Assembly (NCBI RefSeq): GCF_038051945.1
Contig: NZ_CP150302.1
Coordinates: 6,882,001 to 6,946,000 of the forward strand
Source: Paenibacillus sp. FSL H3-0469
GTDB lineage: Bacteria; Bacillota; Bacilli; Paenibacillales; Paenibacillaceae
Direction: 5' to 3'
Length of the DNA stretch: 64,000 bases
A model generated the notes under the pieces. It did not search any database. It saw nothing but the letters and a program-made list of their open reading frames with translations, and was not told the origin of the DNA. A program made the position numbers and the translations under genes. Of this stretch, positions 9,901 to 17,087 are shown in pieces (within the stretch, counting starts at the first letter, position 1; every line of letters starts with the position of its first letter).

Positions 9901-12336
9901 GCGCCAACACCAAGTGCAACAGCGACTCCAACAGCTGCGCCAACACCAAGTGCAACAGCGACTCCAACAGCTGCGCCAACGCCAAGTGCAACAGCGACAC
10001 CAACAGCTGCGCCAACACCAAGTACAACATCGTCACCGACAGCAACGCCAACACCAAGTGCAACAGATGCTCCAATAGGTACAATAGAATCTGTTGTCAC
10101 TGATAATTCAATTCAATACATCTTAGCATCTAATCATGCTGTTTTTAAGGTTGCTGAAGGAAAAGCAACAAGGATACTTGAAGGAGTTAAATCATTAGAG
10201 TCATTTGATAACTATGGAAGAATTATAATTGCTGTCAAACAAAGTGGGGATGTTTATGGTATAGCAGCAAATAATGGGGGGTTAATTGGCCTCACAGATT
10301 CAAGCGCTGTTACAGAATTTACAAAGCTTCCGATAGAAAATGTTAATAAGGTGTTTTTGGATGGAAACAATGTATTTTACTTGAAGAATGATAAGACACT
10401 TTGGGCATCGGGGTTCGAGATGAGCTACAAGATGGGAGTTGGAAATAACCCCGCCATGGGATTAATAGCCCCCGTTTTGAATCCAAACGGGGTAGGGGCT
10501 TTACAGAATGTATTGGAAGCTTGGATTTTACCAGCGAATTCATACATTCAGACCACAAATGCGCTTTACTCGGTAGGGACTAATTATAGAAATTATTTAG
10601 GTAATAATACTCTTACTGCTAATCAATCGACTAATACTCCAATTGCAGTTATGGGAATTCCAAACCTCTCGGGAAAAGTTGCAACAATGAGTGGTTTGCA
10701 GAATGGAAAACTTCATTATAATTTGTCGGGAAGCCCCTTCACACTAGTATTTCAAGTTGGAGCAGATTATTACTACTGGGGAAAAGATCCATATGTTGAT
10801 AAGCGAGCAACATACCAAGCCACTGCAAAAAAAGCAACGCAACCTATCGCTGGACTCACTGCACAAAGTATTAATTTGTATAAACCGAATGTTTCAGATC
10901 TTACTAATTTAGTTCGTGCGCAGGACCACTATAGTTCTTTGCAAAATGGTACTCTGTACACGTTTGGTGTGCCAATCATCTACTTTCTATCACCTACTGC
11001 TTTACCGGGATATTCACCGTATATTGTAACGCCTGCAAGCAGGATATCTGGCGTAAAAAAATATTACCCGGTAGGACAATATAATGTTGTTTTAAAGGAC
11101 GACAACACTGCATGGTTTATTTATGATAATTTTGGAATCGGAAAAATTGAAGGTCCATCAGGTGAGTTAAAGAATGTGAAAGATATCATAGCCACTTATC
11201 ATGATGGGATGTTCTATCAAAACTTATATACTAATGGTATGAGTGGTGCTTATTATATTTGGGAAGGTAATACAATACAAAAACCGGTATGGTTTTTAAA
11301 AGAAAATGGGGATGTATGGGTCACATCTGGATCGTTTAATTCTTCGGAAATCAAATTGATGTCTGGAGTAGATACATTATCCACAGATGGATACTCTGTA
11401 TTTGCCCAAATGTTTTCGGGTGAGATTTACAATATATCGCAAATTTCTGGGAATTCGTATCAAACTCAAAAAATAGATGGAATCGATTTTTCACCTAAGA
11501 TCCTCGAAACCCCAATCTATACTTTGTCTAAAGACAAATATAGTCATCAGGTTGTAACTCTAGATTTTGGGAGTGATCCAGAAATTCAGTTAAAAGAATA
11601 CAGCTTGGATAATGGAGCAACTTGGGTTCAGTATACTCAGCCGATTATCCTCACAGATCCTGGTGCCTATAAAGTCCAGGCAAGGGCAGGAGACGGTGGA
11701 GGAATCTATAGTGAAGTCCTCACTATCGATGGAGAAAATAATCCTATTATAATTGATTCAGGGTTTCCCAAAATTATTATTACAGAGGATGGAATCACAG
11801 TTGAAACGGGAACTGTTCATGTTGATGTAAAAGCTGAAGTGAGAGTGGACGATGGCGAGTGGGAGCAGTATACTGGTCCATTCCTTCTAACGGAAGGAAG
11901 ACATGCCGTTGAAGTGAGACTTATTAATCCTATCAATGATGTGTTAGCTAGTTATAGTGAAACCATTGAGGTGCCAGCTCCTGTTTCAATGAAAGGTGCA
12001 ACGTCGTCTCCAACAGTAACACCAAGTGCAATTGCATTGCCGACAGCAACACCAAGTGCAACAGCGTCGCCGGCAGCAACGCCAAGTGCAACAGCATCAC
12101 CGGCAGCAACGCCAAGTGCAACAGCGTCGCCGACAGCAACAACAAGCGTAACAGCGTTGCCGACAGCGACACCAAGTGTAACAGCGTCGCCGACAGCGAC
12201 ACCAAGTGTAACAGCAACGCCAGATGTAACACCGTCTCCAACAGCAGCACCAAGTGCAGCTTTACAAATTTTATTTTTTAAGCAACGAGTAAAAACAAAT
12301 GAAACTATTCAATTTATGAATGGGAATTCTTACTGA
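3928..12336 (+). CDS. Giant secreted multidomain protein: LCAT-type hydrolase with OmpL47, FN3 and RCC1 modules
   Basis: ATG at 3928 has AAGGAG 8 bases upstream and starts a clear signal peptide. Positions are numbered from a GTG three codons earlier. A short Ig-like domain (about 50-125) precedes an alpha/beta hydrolase of the lecithin:cholesterol acyltransferase type, with IIFLHGTMGSELF, Ser243 in AHSMGG, a likely Asp426 in GDNTVP and His452 in SSHLG. Then come four OmpL47-like repeats (about 690-1010, WTNKFVTITLDGG type), an FN3 domain (about 1015-1070), RCC1 repeats (about 1071-1413), an Ig/FN3-like spacer, a second RCC1 block (about 1530-1868), a spacer, a Thr/Pro linker (about 1975-2053), a divergent RCC1-like region (to about 2530), OmpL47-like modules, a second Thr/Pro linker and a short stub. 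It is probably exported and wall- or surface-associated; substrate unknown. No SLH, LPXTG or other anchor is present, so the C-terminus may be lost. Confidence 0.85.
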   Translation: MGKLIKYLMCIIILYPLINAYGVGVNADVYADSNNSIGILSTSMYPDSNIVKFGEEIYINYSFNDYAHPILMRIYKNDELLPETISRSSSWGGKISYKPKDEGKYRFVITPTDASSYTNECTVTVYKDRIIFLHGTMGSELFIGENKIWMPNNSPGALVDISKLQMNSSGESVLDVKAGHSLDEYYSNIISFLSDKGYKVVDAAYDWRMSSSKNAVNLKQIIEKERALYPYSNYYIIAHSMGGLVATEFIRQGNGHLIKKMITLATPFLGTPQAAYMFETGNITGDSTKDWYIHNSIKDIEKNIPSLYELLPSKKYFDFQNNGYLQLKLLEDPNHKRAQVVRQYNYDETNKFFKNNLAWSNNKLYDQAINFHSDLNLLNTLQQVDSYYFVGDQKKTLGKITYRVYSQYNPYIIFDDVSNIQGDNTVPVSSATIGRKLAKERTYFVKSSHLGIVKNNDVQQQILNILNGKPNDLVGNIRRDTIETDTLKLKAECPVELHVYDSSGNHTGPISPNEFDSNIPDGNYYTDGETKIALVNAKEDYSVRIKGTGYGELTFSLIWADSKDLENKTLRFDNIAVTPTSIFKADVNQSGQVVLQIDQNGDGNFEGSINPSVDLDLGGTQDETIPTLASHVTGVKGVNDWYGKNVHYNLTGEDSESGVYKYFYDLNDSEYKEYTEPVALPNTGIYNFKSYVRDKNRNDSEVLTETVKVDTTNPTVPVMTVDPTTWTNKFVTITLDGGTDADSGFQKYQYKINSNGEWKDYTAPFVIDSEGLYNVYARSVDNVFNLSAEVTGVAKVDKTNPPKPTMTVVPSKWTNQLVTITLSGGADTDKGFPNSGFQKYQYKIDSGEWKDYTTPIVIDSEGLYKVTARSVDIASNLSGEVSGEAKIDRTNPPKPTMTVEPLKWTNKYVTVTLTGGTDTDKGFPNSGFQKYQYKIDGSEWKDYIQPIIVSEAGLYNVYARSIDNVGLISDEVSGQAKVDKTNPSMPTDFKTLLRNYDQITISWSPSIDNIGVTGYDLYQDSVYKGTIVGTEYTFTNLEIDTKFQFKIVARDEAGNSSNAGIYYDKTPLSLISAGMAHGLYIKPDGSVWTWGRNTYGELGDGTTTYKTTATQVYGIDNVISVAAGDHHSLALKSDGSVWAWGNNDSGQLGTGSYISSVLPVKVVGLNNVISIASNKYTSYALQSDGSVWSWGSNLEGQLGVGYGVNVTPTLPSRVLNLNGVIALSAKSETALALKSDGTVWGWGYNNQFQLGGNYTDSVYGARKIVGLSGITQIAAGRECNLALKNDGTAWKWGRLVYGLNVDMTPVYVSDGVKTIGAGIETVIIVKTDGTIQVIGSNSDGENGNGDTGYLGSAPVKNLTNAKSITGGLGFVMASKTDGSVWTWGRNGQGQLGDGTLTARFEPVQLLESAPPQVSLISPHGSQISPEKVNSTRPSILWDQKDAALTVFTAYQVQVLSVTGEIVADSGVIEQAVTAPDAEWTINKDLPADEALQVRVKVKDERVWSNWSEAGWLEYSSAHMSGKRLSLSNHGMYVKADGSVWTWGGNWKGQMGDGTLTDKTTAVQVPGLINVIAVSAGDLHSMALKSDGSVWAWGNNWSGQLGTGDWRSTTTPVQVSELNDVIDIAANNANSYALKQDGTVWAWGYGNGIGNGTTASEKIPVQVQGLNGVRSLSAIDGFVLALKSNGTVWGWGENKHYRLRGGGTETVGRPRQITGIGTNITEISAGNETNYALTEDGLGWRWGGVRFNSSGLSEEDPPVHLNFSSGEITSFGSGVDTKIVSFTSGQVQVYGSNEYGQYGRGTAGGWTTAGPVNNLTDAVVVAGGNRFMAAAKADGSVWTWGYNDYGQLGDGTVTARYEPVQLLENAPPQVSLISPNGDEASPVTMTITHPSILWTQKDADLTVFTAYQVQLMNAVGEIIIDSGVLEKSATSAEGQWIVNPELPSNEILQVRVRVKDEAVWSEWSSPGWIKTMATTPTPTAVPTPSATATPTAAPTPSATATPTAAPTPSATATPTAAPTPSATATPTAAPTPSTTSSPTATPTPSATDAPIGTIESVVTDNSIQYILASNHAVFKVAEGKATRILEGVKSLESFDNYGRIIIAVKQSGDVYGIAANNGGLIGLTDSSAVTEFTKLPIENVNKVFLDGNNVFYLKNDKTLWASGFEMSYKMGVGNNPAMGLIAPVLNPNGVGALQNVLEAWILPANSYIQTTNALYSVGTNYRNYLGNNTLTANQSTNTPIAVMGIPNLSGKVATMSGLQNGKLHYNLSGSPFTLVFQVGADYYYWGKDPYVDKRATYQATAKKATQPIAGLTAQSINLYKPNVSDLTNLVRAQDHYSSLQNGTLYTFGVPIIYFLSPTALPGYSPYIVTPASRISGVKKYYPVGQYNVVLKDDNTAWFIYDNFGIGKIEGPSGELKNVKDIIATYHDGMFYQNLYTNGMSGAYYIWEGNTIQKPVWFLKENGDVWVTSGSFNSSEIKLMSGVDTLSTDGYSVFAQMFSGEIYNISQISGNSYQTQKIDGIDFSPKILETPIYTLSKDKYSHQVVTLDFGSDPEIQLKEYSLDNGATWVQYTQPIILTDPGAYKVQARAGDGGGIYSEVLTIDGENNPIIIDSGFPKIIITEDGITVETGTVHVDVKAEVRVDDGEWEQYTGPFLLTEGRHAVEVRLINPINDVLASYSETIEVPAPVSMKGATSSPTVTPSAIALPTATPSATASPAATPSATASPAATPSATASPTATTSVTALPTATPSVTASPTATPSVTATPDVTPSPTAAPSAALQILFFKQRVKTNETIQFMNGNSY
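7140..9530 (+). repeat. Two in-gene copies of an RCC1-block plus spacer module
   Basis: The block at about 7140-8450 (RCC1 repeats, SVWTWGRN type, then APPQVSLISP spacer) recurs at about 8510-9820. The copies match at the DNA level: both RCC1 blocks end with the same run of codons for ARxEPVQLLE and APPQVSLISP, with few base changes. This indicates duplication of a unit of about 1.37 kb inside the gene, not only convergent protein repeats. Confidence 0.8.
9853..10067 (+). repeat. 36-bp tandem repeat encoding a Thr/Pro/Ala linker
   Basis: The unit encodes TPSATATPTAAP and is repeated about five times with a few silent changes and a degenerate last copy. It forms a flexible, probably extended and possibly glycosylated linker between the second RCC1 block and the third domain group. 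A related but more diverged linker (SATASPTATP type) lies at 12001-12255. Confidence 0.85.
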
Positions 12337-12377
12337 ATCTTATAACATGAAGGGTTCTAATAGTCACCTTGTAAAAT

Positions 12378-12416
12378 AAAGAACCGCCCCCACAGCAGCC
12401 TTGGGGGCGGTTCTTT
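12378..12416. terminator. Bidirectional terminator between the surface protein and yheC/D
   Basis: A perfect 14-bp stem, AAAGAACCGCCCCC with its complement GGGGGCGGTTCTTT, encloses an 11-base loop. T-rich and A-rich ends make it usable from both strands, as expected between two converging genes. Confidence 0.9.
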
Positions 12417-12434
12417 TACGTCAGTATCTAACTT

Positions 12435-13487
12435 CTACTCCTCAACCACCTTAGACGAACTAGGCGTGTTCTTATTCTTATACACCCACATTGCGTACTC
12501 CAGCGGGCGGACCAGCGCTTTGCGGTAGGTGCTGTTGTCGCCGGAGCGGGCGAAGACCTCGCGGGCGGGCTTGGGGTTGACCTCCAGCACGTAGATCTTG
12601 CCCTCGCGGTCGATGGCCAGATCCAGGGCCAGCTCGCAGAGGGCGCCGAAGCTGTCTTCGAGATAGGCGGCAGCCTCGATCCCCAGCTTCTCGGCAGCGC
12701 GCATGGCCTTGTCGGCTCGCTCTTCGCTGCCGAGCCACTGCTTCAGCAGCGTCTCTGCCTTCATGGCATGCCCGCCGCCATGCAGGTTCGAGGTGACGCT
12801 GCGGGCGGCGCCCACCCGGCCGGCCATGCCGGTGAACTCCCAGTCACCCTGGCCGTTCTTCTGCACCAGCATCCGGTAGTCGTGGAACCGGCCGCTGGGC
12901 AGCCGCAGCGGGATGCCCTGCTGCACGAGGAACTTACCGCTGATGCACCACTGGCGGACGATGGTCTCCAGCCGGTTCAGCGACACCTTGCGCGGGGCGA
13001 TAATCTGGCGGCTCTGGCGGCGTCCCTGGATATCGAACAGGGACTTGCCTTCCCGCTGGCGTTCGATCCGCAGGATGCCGCGCCCCCCGGTGCCGTTGAT
13101 CGGCTTGACGTAGACGACGGGGCTTACTTTCAGCATCCGTTGCAGATCGGCGGAGGACTGGTAGAGCAACGTCTCCGGCATATGGGGCCGGAAGCGGCTC
13201 CGCTGGGAGAAGGTCTGGTGCACCGTCCATTTATTGCGCAGCGGGCGGTTCAGGAAGGTCAGATGATCGTACCGCGCGCGGAAGCGCAGCAGCTGCTGGA
13301 AGCGCTGGCTGCGCTGAATCCGGCAGCGGTCATAGATCATATTCGGGAAGGAGCGCCACTTCCGCGACCATACGCCGCTTTTGACATCATAGACCATGGC
13401 ATGGATCAGGTCCTTGCTGACATGTACATCTGCCGGGGTGAACACAATAACACGTGTATCATAGACGTGGATATAAGAACAGCTCAA
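12435..13487 (-). pseudogene. YheC/YheD-type spore-coat ATP-grasp protein, 5' end lost at the integration site
   Basis: The family is ATP-grasp proteins associated with the endospore coat. Visible here are FTPADVH, the FPNMIYDR motif, the ATP-binding YVKPINGTGGRGI (lysine and glycine-rich loop) and the C-terminal metal/ATP motif VLEVNPKP. Family members normally have about 40-100 more residues before the FTP motif; these are missing. The frame runs without a proper start into the 3' end of the recombinase gene, and the nominal TTG at 13487 has no ribosome site. The simplest reading is that the integrated element split the gene, leaving the catalytic part here and the 5' part at the far end of the element. 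GC content is higher than the surface-protein gene. Confidence 0.8.
13449..13470. other. Probable left attachment site (attL core) inside yheC/D
   Basis: Host-type yheC/D coding (FTPADVH going downstream) and the recombinase stop codon (TGA, complement at 13459-13461) meet here. The GTGTATCATAGACGTGG segment is the best place for the core crossover of a large serine recombinase. This is inferred from the gene junction alone; the matching right site is not in the window. Confidence 0.55.
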
Positions 13488-15018
13488 ACTGCTCTTTATA
13501 CTGACCAGGGCCTTTTTTGTAGACCACTTTATTAAGCACAGATTTCAAAAGGGCGTTTCTGCTCATGGGATTATCTGTCTGGTAATACGATTTCACTACA
13601 GATTCTGCAATCGGTATGATCTTGCTTCTAGCTTCTTTACGGGTCAATTCCAGATCAAGATCTTTTTGAATGATGCCGATCTCTTCACTGGTTACTGTTA
13701 TTCGTTTAGAGATATCTTGCGATCTCTCCATAAATACCTCTTCAGAGTAAACTCCTCTTTCCAAGAAATCGAATAACTTAACCCTTTGATTTTCCAGTTC
13801 TCTTAGCTCATTTTGCAATGAAGTAAGGGCACGTTCGCTTAGCTTTAGCTCGTTCTGTGGCACGGTCTGATTGCGCTTGCCCCATTTGATCTTGTACTCG
13901 TTCAGCCAAATTTCAAGTCCTTCAATGATTCTGGCCTCCACTAAGTCATAACGGCTACTACGCGAAGGGCAACCGCCGGTATTACAGCGAAAGTGAGCTG
14001 GTTGATTGCTATAAGAATATGAGCGATATACCATAGTCAATCCGCATTCAGAACATTTTACAAGTCCGGCCAAAGCTGAAGTAACTCGGGGATTACCATC
14101 AATATCCGATTGGTGTGGAATATGATGATGCTCTGAGAGCCTCTGGTTCGCCTTAAGGAAGGTTTCTTCATCAATAATAGGTTCATGCTTCCCTTTGACA
14201 TCAACCCACTCCTCGCGGCTCCTGCGCCGTGAGGTGCGGTGTTTGCTTCCATCCTTGCTTTTCTTTTGTTCTTTCTTCCCCCATTGAATTCGTCCAATGT
14301 ATACTTCGTTTCTAAGCATAGTTAAGACAGAGGAGGCTGACCAACTCCCACCTTTATAAGTGGGGATTTTGAGCCGTCTCAATTCCGAAGCGATTTTACC
14401 GGCCCCCATTTGTTGCTGAGGATCTTCATGGGTGTACCAAGAGAAAATTTGTCTTAAGATATCAGCTTGTTCCGGATGTGGTTTTAGAGTACGACCTTGT
14501 CCATAAGGAAGAATCTCGATTAAGTAGCCAAATGGAGGTCGAGTACCTAAGAAATTCCCTTCCTCTGCAGAACGCTTTCTTCCCCCCTGCATACGGCGGG
14601 TTATAATTTTAAGTTCTTTACGGGCCATAAAGGCTTCAAATTCACTGTATTCCTCATCGAATTCATCCATAAGATCATAGGTCTTCCGTGGCGTTATGAT
14701 CTTAGTCTTGGCTGAGCGAAATGTCTCCAGGATTAATCCTTGCTCCTGCATATTGCCGCGTCCAAAACGGTCAATATCCATAACCAGGACAGCATCATAT
14801 TCACCTGATTCTACCTCTTTCAGAAGTTGCAACATTTCCGGACGGTGGACTAATGTTTCACCACTTACGATTTCTTCACGGATACGTACGATATTTAGTT
14901 TTAATTGCTTAGCAAGTTTGAGCAGGGCGGTCTTGTGTTTAGCCAGCGTCTCACCTTCGCCTCGCCGTTCAGCATCTTCATCTGCTCTGGATTTTCGCAA
15001 GTAAAGAGCTACATCCAT
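13459..15018 (-). CDS. Large serine recombinase (integrase)
   Basis: Site-specific recombinase of the phiC31/Bxb1/SpoIVCA type that would integrate and excise the element. The N-terminal resolvase domain shows the catalytic Ser10 in LYLRKSRADED and DIDRFGRG. It is followed by a recombinase domain (RPPFGY to RNEVYIGRIQWG), a zinc ribbon with CSECG and later RCNTGGC (about residues 325-355), and a coiled-coil region near the C-terminus. Length (519 aa) is normal. ATG at 15018 is chosen because AAAGGGG is 9 bases upstream; the ATG at 15027 directly abuts that site. It is transcribed outwards and its last codons overlap the broken yheC/D frame, which places attL at its 3' end. Confidence 0.92.
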   Translation of the reverse strand: MDVALYLRKSRADEDAERRGEGETLAKHKTALLKLAKQLKLNIVRIREEIVSGETLVHRPEMLQLLKEVESGEYDAVLVMDIDRFGRGNMQEQGLILETFRSAKTKIITPRKTYDLMDEFDEEYSEFEAFMARKELKIITRRMQGGRKRSAEEGNFLGTRPPFGYLIEILPYGQGRTLKPHPEQADILRQIFSWYTHEDPQQQMGAGKIASELRRLKIPTYKGGSWSASSVLTMLRNEVYIGRIQWGKKEQKKSKDGSKHRTSRRRSREEWVDVKGKHEPIIDEETFLKANQRLSEHHHIPHQSDIDGNPRVTSALAGLVKCSECGLTMVYRSYSYSNQPAHFRCNTGGCPSRSSRYDLVEARIIEGLEIWLNEYKIKWGKRNQTVPQNELKLSERALTSLQNELRELENQRVKLFDFLERGVYSEEVFMERSQDISKRITVTSEEIGIIQKDLDLELTRKEARSKIIPIAESVVKSYYQTDNPMSRNALLKSVLNKVVYKKGPGQYKEQFELFLYPRL

Positions 15019-15339
15019 TATGTACATCCCCTTTGTGTTATAGGAAAATATTTATGGATGTATTATACGGGGAAGGGGATAAAAAAACTACTGAAAGTCG
15101 TGGGAAGTGAAGAAAGAAGATTTAGCATTAGGCTGGAAACAAAGCCCTTGACTGTCCTGAGTATGAATCCAAAGGATAGATTATTGGAGGGTTCTTATCT
15201 TTAAGTTTAATGAAAGAAATAAGAGATTTATCTAATTGCTGCAGAATTATCTAATGGTTTATTATGGGTTCTGGGGAGGAGAGGTTGTGCAATAAGGTGT
15301 TTAGTAAAAAAGAAAATAACAAAAGTAAAGGTGGCTCTT
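15019..15339. other. Intergenic region between divergent recombinase and secreted-protein genes
   Basis: About 320 bases with no supported gene. It must contain the recombinase promoter (minus strand) and the promoter for the gene at 15340. A plus-strand frame through 15204 is only the shadow of the recombinase start. No strong palindrome was seen. Confidence 0.5.
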
Positions 15340-17037
15340 ATGATTAAACTTAGGTGGCTGTATATCGGAACACTCATGGTCTTCATTGTGTTTATGGGTT
15401 CTTTGACATTTGCACATAATGCTGAAGCTGCGGATCAACGAGTGAGTATTCAATTTGATTTTATTGGTGAAACAGGATCGACTACAATAGTACCAAAAGT
15501 TAGAGTGAACACAATAGAACTCTCTACAGGGGAACGAAAGGAAGAGGTGTTTTCTTTTGAAGACCAGGCATTTAATCTGCCACAGGGCTTTCAAGTGAAA
15601 AACTGGTTTGAAGCGGAGAAGAACAAGAAGGATTCATCTCCAGAAGTAATTTTTAATTATGGTGCTAAGAGTTACACTGTCAACTCCTCTAAGGGAATAA
15701 TGGGATACGCTCTTTATAACGGACAATCCTATGAAAATAAGGTAATAGATGAATGGCATACTCTTTGGGAAAACAGAGTTAATCGGAAAAGGTTATATTC
15801 GTTTGATTATGCAACTCATACTTTAACATTATTAAAGGAGGCAACTCTTCAAGAGAAGTTACCTCCGATTACCTATTCGTATGTTACTGACATCAGAACT
15901 AAAGAAAAATACAAGACAATGGATTATTGGGAATATATCAATACAGGTACAAGCATAGGAGAATTATTTTTAGCTGATGATTTGTATGAATTCTCGGACC
16001 AAACTTCCAAAACTACGAAATTATTCTCTTTATCTAAAAATACATATGTTACAACTATTCCGTTCAATTCAGAAGGGTTAATTACTGAAAAAGACTTTCT
16101 GTTATGTGAGCGAGGCAATCATTGCTTCCAATCGGATGAGAGCACTTCGTTCAATGATAATGTGGTATTTATGAAAGGAGGAAAGTTTTATGAAATCCTG
16201 AAAAATCATTCCATAAAAGAAATAAAGAAAATGAAATATGATTGGTCAGAGTACCAATGGAAAATTACGGTCAATAACCGGGTATTCGGAAAAAGAAGGA
16301 TTGATGGCTGGGACTATGTTATCAGCACGGACGGTGACAAGATAAAGAAAATATCTGAACGCTACACTTTTGTACGAGATGTAACTGTTTCGCCGGATCA
16401 TAAATATATGGCTATCTTTGAAGCAGCTTACAATAAAATAGAACATAAGTATGAAAAAGAGCAATTACGTATTTATGATATTAACAAACAACAAGTGGTC
16501 CGGATTATTAAGCTGCCTTATCGTGATATGGCGCCTCAGGACATTATGTGGCAGTCGAATACTGTCCTTCAATATAAGCCATTCGCTTCCAGTAACGCGG
16601 CCTATATTCGAACAGTCAACGTAGAGATTATTTCTGGAATTATCTCCAAGGACCTGTTGGGAGCTAACGATTCTAAGGATGAATATATCATTACTGCATC
16701 CGATAAAAGCAATTACTTTTCCTTTGTAAGACCACTGGAGATACGTTATCAAGGAAAGCCTATAAAGTACTCCAAACAGCATTCTTTTGAAGGTGAGAAT
16801 GGGCTAGTGTATTGCTCAGTGAAGGATTTGGCTGCCGGGATAGGCGCACAGATTAAAGTCGAACCTGGTGCAGTTAAACTTACTTTAAAAGCAAAAACAG
16901 CAACCGTTGACTTAAAGGATAAACAAATAATCACATATGCAGGAACAGTCTACGCACCGATTAAAAGCATAGTACTAAAACTTGGTTTGCAATATAAACG
17001 AGAGGATCAATTTGCACCTCAAATTAATCTAGAGTAG
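15340..17037 (+). CDS. Secreted protein with C-terminal copper-amine-oxidase-like stalk domain
   Basis: The ATG at 15340 has AAAGGTGG 5 bases upstream; an in-frame GTG at 15331 lies inside that site. A typical signal peptide (KLRWLYIGTLMVFIVFMG, ending near HNAEAADQ) directs export. The large middle part (about residues 40-450) is beta-rich, possibly propeller-like (SPDHKYMAIFE), and unrecognised. The last 100 residues (VYCSVKDLAAGIGAQIKV, then YAGTVYAPIKSIVLKLGL) match the N-terminal copper amine oxidase-like domain, a common surface module in Paenibacillus. It may be a cell-surface or matrix protein carried as cargo. It precedes the lipoprotein gene by 50 bases. Confidence 0.7.
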   Translation: MIKLRWLYIGTLMVFIVFMGSLTFAHNAEAADQRVSIQFDFIGETGSTTIVPKVRVNTIELSTGERKEEVFSFEDQAFNLPQGFQVKNWFEAEKNKKDSSPEVIFNYGAKSYTVNSSKGIMGYALYNGQSYENKVIDEWHTLWENRVNRKRLYSFDYATHTLTLLKEATLQEKLPPITYSYVTDIRTKEKYKTMDYWEYINTGTSIGELFLADDLYEFSDQTSKTTKLFSLSKNTYVTTIPFNSEGLITEKDFLLCERGNHCFQSDESTSFNDNVVFMKGGKFYEILKNHSIKEIKKMKYDWSEYQWKITVNNRVFGKRRIDGWDYVISTDGDKIKKISERYTFVRDVTVSPDHKYMAIFEAAYNKIEHKYEKEQLRIYDINKQQVVRIIKLPYRDMAPQDIMWQSNTVLQYKPFASSNAAYIRTVNVEIISGIISKDLLGANDSKDEYIITASDKSNYFSFVRPLEIRYQGKPIKYSKQHSFEGENGLVYCSVKDLAAGIGAQIKVEPGAVKLTLKAKTATVDLKDKQIITYAGTVYAPIKSIVLKLGLQYKREDQFAPQINLE

Positions 17038-17087
17038 GCCTATGCGTTTATCAAATCGAATTCACATGACAAAGTGGGTGGCAATAA

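Noticed and set aside
9651..10100. Minus-strand frame rich in Val/Gly/Ala repeats
   Set aside because: Antisense of the Thr/Pro linker repeats; low complexity and no start signal.
12768..13535. Long plus-strand frame of 255 codons opposite yheC/D
   Set aside because: It is the shadow of the high-GC yheC/D coding strand; the minus strand shows clear ATP-grasp motifs.
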